A stretch of DNA of 64,000 bases, taken from positions 91,998 to 155,997 of the forward strand of contig CAYPYN010000007.1 of assembly GCA_964415295.1 (NCBI GenBank), written 5' to 3'. The notes under the pieces were generated by a model, which saw only the letters and a program-made list of their open reading frames with translations, ran no database searches and was not told the DNA's origin. The translations under genes and the position numbers were made by a program. Below, piece after piece: positions 44,501-53,005 of the stretch (its first letter is position 1; each line of letters opens with the position of its first letter). The stretch comes from SB21 sp964415295 (GTDB taxonomy: Bacteria; CLD3; SB21).

Positions 44501-47500
44501 TATCGGCAGGTGATCTCTCCGGGGCTCCTATCACTAATCTGACTGCACTGACTCAACTAAATCTGAGTGGCTGCGGTATTACTTTATTGCCGAATCTAAG
44601 TTCGTTATCCAATCTGAGTTCGCTGTATATTGGAAATAATCTATTGACAGGGTCCATTCCATCCTGGATCCAGAACATACCGAATTTGGGTTATCTTGAT
44701 CTTTCAAGCAACCGATTTGCCCCGGCACCACTACCGGCCTTTTTCAGTAATATGCCCAATCTTCTTTACCTGATCTTGTACAATGATTCTCTGACGGGCG
44801 CATTTCCATCCTTGGTCAATTCCACAGGGATGTATTTTTTGCAGGTTAATCAGAATCAGATCACGGATTTCCCGGACCTGAGCACTATGACTAATCTCAA
44901 TAATCTGTACATAGATAACAATAAACTCAATTTTTCTGATATTCAGCCCAATATCAAACCCGGTCGATATATTCAGTACAGCCCCCAGGCCCCTGTAGGC
45001 ACGCAACAAGATGTTGAGCTTGATCCGGGCGATCCCTATACGATGTCCGTCGCCTCCATCAATGTCGGAGGCTCGGCCAATCAATATCAGTGGATGAAGA
45101 ACCTCAACGATATTCCCGGCGCCACTTCAATAGACTATTCTATCGTCTCCGCGACTCCTGCCGATAATGGAGCGTATGTTTGTAAAATCACTGACAATAA
45201 TGTTCCAGGGCTTATTCTGAACTCATTACCTTTCAATGTCACCGTGAAGTCGCCGACCCCTCATCTGGGCGATTCCTTGGCGTTAGTAGCTCTGTATGAT
45301 AGTTTGGGTGGTCCAAATTGGAGTAACCAGAATAATTGGAAATCCAACCAGCCCATAAACACCTGGTACGGTATTTCCGTCACCGCCGATGCCAATTTCA
45401 CGCGCGTATCGGGTATATCATTATCTAATAATAACCTTCAAGGCCGAATCCCTTCGGCGCTGGGCAGAATGGACAGCCTCAAGGTTTTGGATCTTTATAG
45501 TTCGGCTTTAAGCGGTTCCATAACCGACAGCTTGTACGCACTGCAGGAACTGCAGGTACTAAAACTCACCCGAGGCGGTCCGGGCGGCTTGACGGGCTCG
45601 ATATCGCCAAAGATCGGGCGTCTGACTAAGCTCAGGATATTTGAGATATCTTATAATAATTTATCAGGAGTTCTGCCCGATTCATTGTTTATGCTTACCC
45701 GATTGGAAAGGCTGGAGATGAATTACTCAGGACAATTTAATTCGTCCTTGTCGCCTTCCATTGGAAATCTCACCAATCTGACCGAACTCTATATGTCGGG
45801 AAATCAGTTCACCGGTAATATTCCGACGCAGATCGGCAATCTGACAGCGCTTACCCGGCTTGATCTTTCACAGAATCAATTATCAGGATCCATTCCAAGT
45901 CAGATCTGGGGTTTGACCAATCTGCAGACCTTGAATCTGTCATATAATATTTTCACCCCAGGCCCATTGCCGGCCGCCGTGCAGAATCTCTCAAATCTCA
46001 ATTATTTGTTTTTGAACAGCGACTCGCTGACCGGATCCATACCGGATCTTTTTGGAAGCCTGAGCTCTCTGTACTATCTGGATCTCAGCCGTAATCAATT
46101 CACGGGCACGGTACCTGCATCGCTGGCCGGTCTCACTAACATCCAATACTTGTATCTCAACCGCAATCAATTGGACAGCCTGCCGGACCTTTCCGCGCTG
46201 AATCTGTATAACCTTGACGTTGCTTATAACAGATTCGATTTTGGTGACCTGATTCCGAATATCGGTGCCGTAAATTCGATCAGTAGCTACAATTATTTTC
46301 CACAAGACAGTATACAAGGCATTGCCTATTCCCCGCAAGATAGCGTTAACACTGGAAGTCCGCATCAATCAGTCGTGGCCGGAAGATCATTCAAAGTGTC
46401 TGCGCCAACCTACAATAACGGGAGCAATGCCTATCAATGGTACCGCAAGGGCTCGCTGGTACTGGGAGCAACCGGATCGAGTTATTCGGTTTCCTCGGCA
46501 TCGGCTTCCAATGTTGGTAGTTTCTATTGCCGAATTACAAATCCTACATTACCAAATCTCACTTTGTACACTAAGACGATCCGCATTTCCATAGAAACAG
46601 CGCCTGCAACTCCGCAACTGCTGAGCTTGGTGCCCGGTAATGGTACCGCCGCCTTAACTTGGCTGAAAAATCCTGACAACGATATCAGGACGTATCGCAT
46701 ATATGCGGGACAGTCCCCCAACCCTACGACGCTTATTGATTCCACGGCAACAGGCGCAGATACAAGCAAGACCCTGTACGGACTGCCTATCGGCCAACTC
46801 TATTATTTCCGAATTATTGCCGCTGATACGCTCGGCTTCTTGAGTCCTTATTCCAATGAGCTGAATGCAATTATTAAAGATGCAGTACCACCGGCACAGC
46901 CGACAGGATTTACAGCCTATGCAGGTAATGATGAGGTTAAGTTATTCTGGAATCTAACTACCGGCGATGCCGACTTGTCGCATTTTGTTTTGTATCGCAG
47001 CACTACACCAGGATTCACTGTTACACCTGCAGACAGCCAAGGATTGGAAAATTTTTACAGTACCAATGTGGGATCGGGTGCGACGACCTATTATCCCAAC
47101 ACGCACATTGACCTAAACGTAAACAACGGTACAACTTACTATTACAAACTGCGCGGCATTGATAGTTCCGGCAATTACGGCGCGTTATCTCCCGAATTGT
47201 CTGTTACTCCTTCTCAGACCGTGGCCGCATGGATCAACCAGGCAGCCCCGTCTTCAGGGATTTTCTATGAAGTTAAGTTTACGAATCCGCGAAACGGCTA
47301 CATTGCCACCCAAAATGGAGCCATGTTACGAACTACGGATGGCGGTCAGAATTGGATCACCAAGCCGCTACCGGTTAACACCAGATACCGTGCACTTGAA
47401 TTTGTAGTTGATACGGCATCCGGTTGGGTTGGTGGAGACGGAGGTAACTTGTTTTTGACCAACGACGGCGGTGATTCATGGACACAGCAGGTCAATACGG

Positions 47501-50500
47501 CCGGAACTATTCGTGATATTACATTCTTGGACGACCTGCGAGGATGGCTTGGCGGAACATCAGGTGCCGTTACGAAAGGAATCAATTACACGACCAATAC
47601 AGGCAGTACGTGGAATGCGCCTTCGAGTTCACCTATCGGCAGCTATCGCGGAGTTTCTTTTACGGATAATTTGAATGGCTGGGCAACCAAAGTGCTTGCC
47701 ACGCCGGCGCAGATTTATAAGACGATCGACGGAGGACAAACCTGGAGTCTATTATCCGATTTCGGTACAGCCTATCCGGGTTATAGCTTCAGATACTCAC
47801 AAATGGTCAATGCGTCCACAGGTTATGTGGTCGGTGGAAGCGGTACGGCTTCTCTCGTTCTCAAGACAAACGACGGCGGCAATTCGTGGGCTGATGTGAC
47901 ACCTCCGAGTTTTGGGGTAGTCCAGGCGCTGGATTTTGTTGATGTCAACAACGGCTGGATAGCGACGGATGTTGGATTGGTCTTTCACACGACCAACGGT
48001 GGAACGTCCTGGGAATTTCAATCAACGCGTTCCAGTGGTAGCGTGTATTCTGTGGACGTGATCGATGGGCAGGGTCTTGGCTGGCTGACAAGGGCCGATG
48101 GGGCTGTGTATAAGCTCAATAAGGTCGCCGGAGCTCCAAACCAAGCGCCGGTCATTGCACTTACAGCGCCGTCCTCGGCGGCAGGCGATACCGGTTGGGG
48201 AGGGCGAACGGGTCAGATCCGATGGAGTGCCAATGACGATAACGGTGTGGCGAAAGTCGTCGTTGAGTACGCGAGCAACGGCGTGAACTTCACACCCATC
48301 GGTGAATCGTTCGTTGCTAACGGTGCTTTTGTGTGGGATATTCCGGACAACGAATCAACGGTGAACGCCGCCATCCGCGTGACCGCCTACGACCAGCAGG
48401 GACTCAATGCGTCCGCGCAATCGATCGCTCCAATTTCGATTTTCCCCAACGGTTCTTATACGCACGCGACTTCACTAGCTTCCCTGACTGTACAAAATAA
48501 CGGTCTGTTAGGTACCGGTCTATATGGTTATAACAAGCCGTCCTTCCAGTATCCGTTGGGTGACGCAAACAGCCAATTGTTCACAGGAAAACTCTATATG
48601 GGTTTTGTGCGCAATATCGGAGATACTGTCGGCGTTTCAGAATTGTATAGCGATCATGAATTCAGACCGCTGACCTCAGTCACCGTGGCGGACTTTGGTT
48701 CATACAAACAGAGCGTTTCCACCTACAGCGATAATTTTGGTGCTGGAGTAGAAGTTCAGCAAACGACTGTATCCGAGAATGATGATAAATTCTTTGTTGT
48801 AAAATACGACGTGACCAACAAGAGCGGACAGGCGATGAACAGCCTTGCTCTGGGGCAATGGTTGGATTTTGACGTGAAGACAAACCCGGCTTTGACTCTG
48901 ACCGGTTTCGACCTGTCGCAGTTCCTTGCTTATATGTACAATTCGGGCAATCCGAACAGTCCATACGTGGGTGTCCGTATGCTGGACGCGGACCCGAATA
49001 CGTTCCGTCGGCTTACAAACACGCAGGCCGCCGCAATAACTGCGGCAGGAAAACTATTCAATGCGTTTGCCCCGGGAGCCGATGTGACGGCCAGTGATTC
49101 GAGCAAGAACTATAGTATCGAACTCGGCGGCACTTATTTTATTAACCCGAACCAGACCATCTCAGTTACATTTGCGATCTGTGCCGGTTCTAATTTGGCC
49201 GATTTGCAGTCCGTAGCCGCCGAGGCGCAGGACTTCTGGACCAATATCAATACGCCGCCGGCCACGCCAACAGGATTGACCGCAACGCCGGTCTCGCATA
49301 ATGAGATCAATCTTGAGTGGAATCTGGTTAGTAATGCATCACGGTATCGTGTCTATCGATCACTCAGCAGTAACTCCGGTTACGTCCAAATTGATTCGGT
49401 TAGTAGTCCGGCTACCACTTATGTTGATTCGACAGGATTGCAGCCGGTTACGCTGTATTTCTACAAAATTGCGGCGGTGAACGGTATCGGCACTTCGGCG
49501 TTGGCCGCGGCGGTTTTTGCACAAACCAACACGCCTCCTGCTCCGGCCGCGCCGACGAACCTGATCGTTACGACGGTTTCGACGACGGCGCTTCAACTGG
49601 ATTGGACGGCGAGCGTATCCAGTAATATTACAAAGTACAAGATTTACAGAAGAGGGCCTTCCGACGTGGATTTTGTCCAGATCGATTCTGTTCCGGAAGT
49701 TGTCTTGACGTATACAAATACAGGTTTGATCGAGAACTCGACGTATTTCTACAAACTCATAGCGGCGCATCCGTGGGGTGTTTCTGATTTCACAGGGCAA
49801 ATCAGCGGTAATACTATGCAGGCGGTTCCTGCGATCACCGATGCTTCTGTAAATTTCAGCCCGTCGACTCCTTCCGAAGGCCAACAGGTTACCGTATCCG
49901 TACCGGTCAATGGCAGCGGATTGACGGTAAAGCTGCTGTACGGCAAAGGATTCCAATTGAACCCGGATTCGGTGACCATGACATTGACATCAGGCACGAC
50001 GTATTCTGGCATTATACCCGGCGCGGTCGTTTCTTATCAGGGCGTGTGGTTCAAGATCAAAGCGATCAATAATGCCGGTGTTGATATTTTTCCGACAACC
50101 GGCCGGCAGGATATTGACGTATCGGTTAGCAACAATTCCGTCGCGACGATCATATCCAACAGCGCTTATCCGCTGGGCGTGGAAGTCGACGGCTATTCGA
50201 CGATCTCACTTCCGTTGAATACGACATTGAACCTTGTATCGATTCTCGGCACTCAGCAATTGGACGGCAGCGGTGTTCCGACGAACTGGCGCGCGGTGAC
50301 GTTCAATGCGAACAACCAGACCTTTACGAATGTGACCTCACTGCAGAATAATACCGCCTATTTCATATTCATCAGAGGAGACCAGCCGGTCACACTGTTC
50401 AGCGATATGGCGGCAGGAAATACCAACCCGAAATCGCTCTTTGATACCTATATTCTCAGACCGGGATGGAACTTAGTACCGTGGCCGTTCGCGTTCAGCG

Positions 50501-51429
50501 CCAATATTACGGTCACCGATGCGGCCAAGATAGATCCTATCTGGCAGATGACGGCCGGTTCCTGGAGTCAGGTATCGCAGGTAAAGGCTTTTGGCGGGTA
50601 TGCCATCAAGAACAAGACGGGCGGCAACCTGGTGCTGGGTACGGTAGTCGACTGGACACCGGCAGCCGGTAAACATCTTGCGGAGGCCGATTGGAAGATC
50701 CGATTCAAGGTCGAATCGGCCAAGAGACAGGACTACTACAACTATATTGCCGTGGCTCCGACGGGCGCCGAGACATATGATATCATGGACGTTTCCGAAC
50801 CGATGAGTATGGGCGGTGATGTGAGCCTGTATTTCAAGGCGAAAAATGAATTGGATCAGATAGAAAAAGTCGCCACAGACGTTCGTTCCGATGCCGTGGA
50901 CGGAAACGTCTGGGAGATGACTATTGCCAATAACGTCAATGAGAAGGCGCTTACTCTGAACTGGGAACTCCCCGATATGCCGGCCGACCACAAAATGATG
51001 ATCGTGGATGTGAATAACAACGAATTCATCAATATGGCGGAACTTCAGACGTACCGTTTCAACGCACGAAAGGATAACCGTTTCAAAGTTGTAGTCGGAA
51101 AGGGTGCTTTTGTTGATCAGGCTGTCGAAAAGATCAGAGCGGAAATGCCGCGGGAATATGCGCTGCAGCAGAATTATCCGAATCCTTTCAATCCTTCCAC
51201 GAATATCCGGTTTGATGTGGCGCTGTCCGGTAACGTGAAGATGAAGATCTACAACGTGCTGGGGCAGGAAGTGGTGACATTGGTGGACGGCTATTTCGAG
51301 ACCGGTCGTCATCTGGTGACCTGGAATGGCCGGGATGCTCTTGGCCGGCAAGTGGCCAGCGGCATGTACATCTACCGTCTTGAGGCCGGTAAGGTCTCTC
51401 GGACAAAGAAGATGCTGTTTGTGAAATAA
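41536..51429 (+). CDS. giant T9SS-secreted LRR/Ig/FN3/BNR surface protein
   Basis: A 3297-residue protein with a signal peptide (about 1-20). In order: BNR-like repeats (about 22-295), three LRR-plus-Ig cassettes (about 307-800, 806-1238, 1246-1688), two FN3 domains (to about 1890), a YCF48/BNR propeller (about 1893-2195), a beta-sandwich and a domain of unknown type (about 2200-2570), two more FN3 domains (about 2574-2760), two further beta domains, and a C-terminal T9SS sorting domain (last about 95 residues) with QNYPNPFNPSTNIRF and GMYIYRLEAG. It should be exported by type IX secretion and fixed to or released from the surface. LRR and propeller domains suggest binding to a protein or polysaccharide. 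GAGGAGAAG ribosome site. The T9SS itself is not in the window. Confidence 0.85.
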   Translation: MKKLLLSILILLAAVFDLSAQIQIAGTPSGGFYMSSNGGSTWNASNIAGWRVQGVTNIGTTLFAATEMGVYKSTDNGGNWTLAGLSGQSISDIVYTGLFLYGSTFGAGIYQSSDGGTSWNLTNSGLTTNGKNINDIAYDNANHDLYIATIDGVWRAGEGAGGWTKVRTGSFMSIGCRGDGAVLAGTNSAMYISIDRGNVWNATGATTDARSIVSDGTNFYVADYGTGIRRTTDNGNSWSLFTTGLSDLLINKLMYDATGLYAGGTTAGVFKSINSGASWTQVNNGISNMEIRALASYVDPTAGRIKDSLALVEIYNSLDGPNWWSTTNNSQPWLTGPINDWYGVTVNSNFNRVTQIYLGSHSLKGSIPNAIGRLDSITYLNLSYNRLSGSLPDSLFQLKALNYLDIQGARNFYNEETQTSYGLTGSIPGVGYFTNLKRLQSLYIGGNKFTGNIPTFWTPANMPALRNLDLTANDFTGPIPSALADATQLTYLRLAYNQSLTAGGLPSTFANLTNLTYLDITGCNLTGLPNLQGLTNLTELNIGQNQLTGAIPSWIGNLTGLLILQTRYNPFDRGPIPTWIYNLTNLNTLMMEGDSLTGNLDPKIGRLTNLNQLSLSNNMFSGTITDSIKNLVNLTTLQLNENQFTGAFPSIPNLVNLYSLYLYSNQLTDLPNLSALTNLNNFSVYVNKFTFEDIEPNLTRFSGYWNYSPQDSIGVLKDTLVSAGQPVTMSVASLPIGGTGIKSYQWLKDGIVIPGATNSSYTLTSAVPADEAPYVCQITDGNVPGLTLTSRTFNLRVVAPPLATADSLALIAIYDSLNGVNWNNQLNWKTSNPVSTWYGITLTSSASSTRVTAIEMYNNNLAGRIPAAIGNLDSLKTLNFGYNKISGTLPDQITNLKALMTLDLYGQSYQDWQNGGITGPIPANLGNMTALTSLHLGGNKLTGSIPTSIGSLTRLRFIWLYSNQLTGFIPAEFWNLTSLETIDISGNAISAGDLSGAPITNLTALTQLNLSGCGITLLPNLSSLSNLSSLYIGNNLLTGSIPSWIQNIPNLGYLDLSSNRFAPAPLPAFFSNMPNLLYLILYNDSLTGAFPSLVNSTGMYFLQVNQNQITDFPDLSTMTNLNNLYIDNNKLNFSDIQPNIKPGRYIQYSPQAPVGTQQDVELDPGDPYTMSVASINVGGSANQYQWMKNLNDIPGATSIDYSIVSATPADNGAYVCKITDNNVPGLILNSLPFNVTVKSPTPHLGDSLALVALYDSLGGPNWSNQNNWKSNQPINTWYGISVTADANFTRVSGISLSNNNLQGRIPSALGRMDSLKVLDLYSSALSGSITDSLYALQELQVLKLTRGGPGGLTGSISPKIGRLTKLRIFEISYNNLSGVLPDSLFMLTRLERLEMNYSGQFNSSLSPSIGNLTNLTELYMSGNQFTGNIPTQIGNLTALTRLDLSQNQLSGSIPSQIWGLTNLQTLNLSYNIFTPGPLPAAVQNLSNLNYLFLNSDSLTGSIPDLFGSLSSLYYLDLSRNQFTGTVPASLAGLTNIQYLYLNRNQLDSLPDLSALNLYNLDVAYNRFDFGDLIPNIGAVNSISSYNYFPQDSIQGIAYSPQDSVNTGSPHQSVVAGRSFKVSAPTYNNGSNAYQWYRKGSLVLGATGSSYSVSSASASNVGSFYCRITNPTLPNLTLYTKTIRISIETAPATPQLLSLVPGNGTAALTWLKNPDNDIRTYRIYAGQSPNPTTLIDSTATGADTSKTLYGLPIGQLYYFRIIAADTLGFLSPYSNELNAIIKDAVPPAQPTGFTAYAGNDEVKLFWNLTTGDADLSHFVLYRSTTPGFTVTPADSQGLENFYSTNVGSGATTYYPNTHIDLNVNNGTTYYYKLRGIDSSGNYGALSPELSVTPSQTVAAWINQAAPSSGIFYEVKFTNPRNGYIATQNGAMLRTTDGGQNWITKPLPVNTRYRALEFVVDTASGWVGGDGGNLFLTNDGGDSWTQQVNTAGTIRDITFLDDLRGWLGGTSGAVTKGINYTTNTGSTWNAPSSSPIGSYRGVSFTDNLNGWATKVLATPAQIYKTIDGGQTWSLLSDFGTAYPGYSFRYSQMVNASTGYVVGGSGTASLVLKTNDGGNSWADVTPPSFGVVQALDFVDVNNGWIATDVGLVFHTTNGGTSWEFQSTRSSGSVYSVDVIDGQGLGWLTRADGAVYKLNKVAGAPNQAPVIALTAPSSAAGDTGWGGRTGQIRWSANDDNGVAKVVVEYASNGVNFTPIGESFVANGAFVWDIPDNESTVNAAIRVTAYDQQGLNASAQSIAPISIFPNGSYTHATSLASLTVQNNGLLGTGLYGYNKPSFQYPLGDANSQLFTGKLYMGFVRNIGDTVGVSELYSDHEFRPLTSVTVADFGSYKQSVSTYSDNFGAGVEVQQTTVSENDDKFFVVKYDVTNKSGQAMNSLALGQWLDFDVKTNPALTLTGFDLSQFLAYMYNSGNPNSPYVGVRMLDADPNTFRRLTNTQAAAITAAGKLFNAFAPGADVTASDSSKNYSIELGGTYFINPNQTISVTFAICAGSNLADLQSVAAEAQDFWTNINTPPATPTGLTATPVSHNEINLEWNLVSNASRYRVYRSLSSNSGYVQIDSVSSPATTYVDSTGLQPVTLYFYKIAAVNGIGTSALAAAVFAQTNTPPAPAAPTNLIVTTVSTTALQLDWTASVSSNITKYKIYRRGPSDVDFVQIDSVPEVVLTYTNTGLIENSTYFYKLIAAHPWGVSDFTGQISGNTMQAVPAITDASVNFSPSTPSEGQQVTVSVPVNGSGLTVKLLYGKGFQLNPDSVTMTLTSGTTYSGIIPGAVVSYQGVWFKIKAINNAGVDIFPTTGRQDIDVSVSNNSVATIISNSAYPLGVEVDGYSTISLPLNTTLNLVSILGTQQLDGSGVPTNWRAVTFNANNQTFTNVTSLQNNTAYFIFIRGDQPVTLFSDMAAGNTNPKSLFDTYILRPGWNLVPWPFAFSANITVTDAAKIDPIWQMTAGSWSQVSQVKAFGGYAIKNKTGGNLVLGTVVDWTPAAGKHLAEADWKIRFKVESAKRQDYYNYIAVAPTGAETYDIMDVSEPMSMGGDVSLYFKAKNELDQIEKVATDVRSDAVDGNVWEMTIANNVNEKALTLNWELPDMPADHKMMIVDVNNNEFINMAELQTYRFNARKDNRFKVVVGKGAFVDQAVEKIRAEMPREYALQQNYPNPFNPSTNIRFDVALSGNVKMKIYNVLGQEVVTLVDGYFETGRHLVTWNGRDALGRQVASGMYIYRLEAGKVSRTKKMLFVK
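42454..46600 (+). repeat. three LRR-Ig cassettes inside the first giant gene
   Basis: Three repeats of the same unit begin at 42454, 43951 and 45271. Each starts with DSLAL and a conserved NW...W..WYG cap, runs through about 12-16 leucine-rich repeats of about 24 residues, and ends with an Ig-like domain (QW.K...I.GAT...Y). Related cassettes occur in the second giant gene. Confidence 0.75.
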
Positions 51430-51450
51430 GAAAGATCCAGTTTCCAAGAA

Positions 51451-51487
51451 AAAGCCCTGTTGCAGATACGACAGGGCTTTTTTTATT
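51451..51487 (+). terminator. Rho-independent terminator after first giant gene
   Basis: AAAGCCCTGT and ACAGGGCTTT form a strong stem across a 10-base loop, followed by TTTT. It ends the 40.8-51.4 kb module. Confidence 0.85.
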
Positions 51488-51988
51488 GTCTTTTTTATTT
51501 GATAAACTATTCACAATATCGTACATTGCAGCACATAGTTCATAGGAGACCAGTGGCAGCAGGATTGGCCGATTGATCCGGTGTCAACTATCCGGTGCTG
51601 ATTGTTTCAGAAGATTTACCAAATCATTTTTCAATTCCGACATTCCTATCCTTGCTTCCGGCGAAACCTACTGTCCAGCCTCATTGTCATAACTAAATAG
51701 ATTTTCGAACGCCTTACCCTTCGATGAGGGTACGATGAAATCAAGCGTCACGGCGTTTCCAGTCAGCGAATCTCCCGCATCCGGAGGAGAGGATCGGTGC
51801 ACCCCGCCGAGATACCGATCCATGCGTCTCCGTCACCCGCCCTATGAACTTTGTTCCAACGGTGTTCGTTATGTTCTGATGCCGGCACTGCCGGTCCCGG
51901 TACGGTCGCGAACACGGATCGAACACGTATTTCAAAACGCGATCGCTTCGAAAACCCACTGCAATTTTCTAGTTAAAGGAGATCTGCC
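51488..51988 (+). other. 500-base leader before second CsgG-like module
   Basis: No convincing gene; the 85-codon frame at 51735-51992 has a composition unlike a protein. GGATCGGT (51791-51798) and ACCGATCC (51814-51821) form an 8-bp stem with a 15-base loop inside a relatively GC-rich stretch, so a structured 5' leader is possible. AAAGGAG at 51975-51981 is the ribosome site of the next gene. Confidence 0.4.
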
Positions 51989-52975
51989 ATGAGGACTCTG
52001 ACCGTCCTGATACTGCTGGTCATTGTAAGTGTTCCAATTAAGGCTCAGCAGAAAAAGACCACCGTGGCCGTGCTGGAATTCCAGACCACCGGCGGACTGG
52101 AGAAAAGCGAAGTATCGGCTCTCAGCAACCGGTTCCGCGGCATTCTCGTGAAGACCAACGCCTTTGAAGTGGTGGAGCGCGAGAAAATGAACGAGGTCCT
52201 GAGAGCGCAGGACTTCAACGTCTCCGATGCCTGCAACACGGCGGAATGTGCGGTGCAGGTTGGCCAGCTGCTCGGCGTGGAAGCGATGATCGCCGGTGAT
52301 CTCGGGAAGATCGGTGAGACGTACACGATCGACCTGCGCCTGATCGATGTGCAATCGGGAAAGATATTGCAGACGCAGACCCAGGACTATGTGGGTAAAG
52401 TCGACGGGCTTCTGGGTGTCATGCAAACGATGGCCAATGCGATCGCGGGCGTGGCCGAGACGCGCGTCGGCGCAAAGAAATTTAATCTGACGGTCACGGC
52501 GGCGTTTCCGAAGAACAGCAAGGGACGTGACGCCGGTATATTGATCGACGGACAGCTTGCAGGACAGAACAAAGTGACGTTGTCGGTGGCCGAAGGGAAG
52601 CACACAGTACTTGTCAGAACGGATTCACCTGATTTTACGGAATTCAGGCAGGAAATTGATCTCAGAAAAGATCAATCTGTTGCGGCCAAACTGGAATATT
52701 CGGAAAGCTATGCCAAACGGATAGCCGATGAAGCGGCGAAAGCCAAAGCGGCCCAGGAATTGGCGGCCAAGGAAAAAGCCGAACGGGAGAAGGCAGAAAG
52801 AGACAAGGAAACAGTGCAGACGGGCGTCAAAAAACCGGACAATAAGAAATTGTGGTATATCATTGGCGGCGCGGCCGTGCTGGGCGGTGGAGCCGTGGTT
52901 TTACTGTCCGGAGGTGGCGGGGGAGGTACAAAGGATTTAAAGATCTATAATCCTGAATTGCCGCCGAATCCGTGA
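51989..52975 (+). CDS. CsgG/LpoB-like exported protein with PEGA-like insert
   Basis: A 328-residue paralogue of the gene at 40804. Signal peptide about 1-18, then the same CsgG-type domain (VAVLEFQTTGGLEKSEV, FEVVEREKMNEVLRAQDF, CAVQVGQLLGVEAMIAGDLG). It differs by an extra beta domain of PEGA type (residues about 170-230: GILIDGQLAGQNKVTLSVAEGKH) and a Lys/Ala/Glu helix before the hydrophobic WYIIGGAAVLGGGAVVLL tail and Gly run. No lipobox. It lies 30 bases before the second giant gene. Confidence 0.75.
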   Translation: MRTLTVLILLVIVSVPIKAQQKKTTVAVLEFQTTGGLEKSEVSALSNRFRGILVKTNAFEVVEREKMNEVLRAQDFNVSDACNTAECAVQVGQLLGVEAMIAGDLGKIGETYTIDLRLIDVQSGKILQTQTQDYVGKVDGLLGVMQTMANAIAGVAETRVGAKKFNLTVTAAFPKNSKGRDAGILIDGQLAGQNKVTLSVAEGKHTVLVRTDSPDFTEFRQEIDLRKDQSVAAKLEYSESYAKRIADEAAKAKAAQELAAKEKAEREKAERDKETVQTGVKKPDNKKLWYIIGGAAVLGGGAVVLLSGGGGGGTKDLKIYNPELPPNP

Positions 52976-53005
52976 GATTCAACAGTCCCTCAAGGAGAAC
53001 ATATT

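Noticed and set aside
50473..51447. 324-codon minus-strand ORF under the first giant gene
   Set aside because: It is antisense to the T9SS tail whose motifs are certain; His/Arg-rich shadow translation.
51735..51992. 85-codon ORF before the second CsgG-like gene
   Set aside because: Arg/Pro-rich composition with no fold-like pattern and it overlaps the ribosome site of the real gene; more likely chance.
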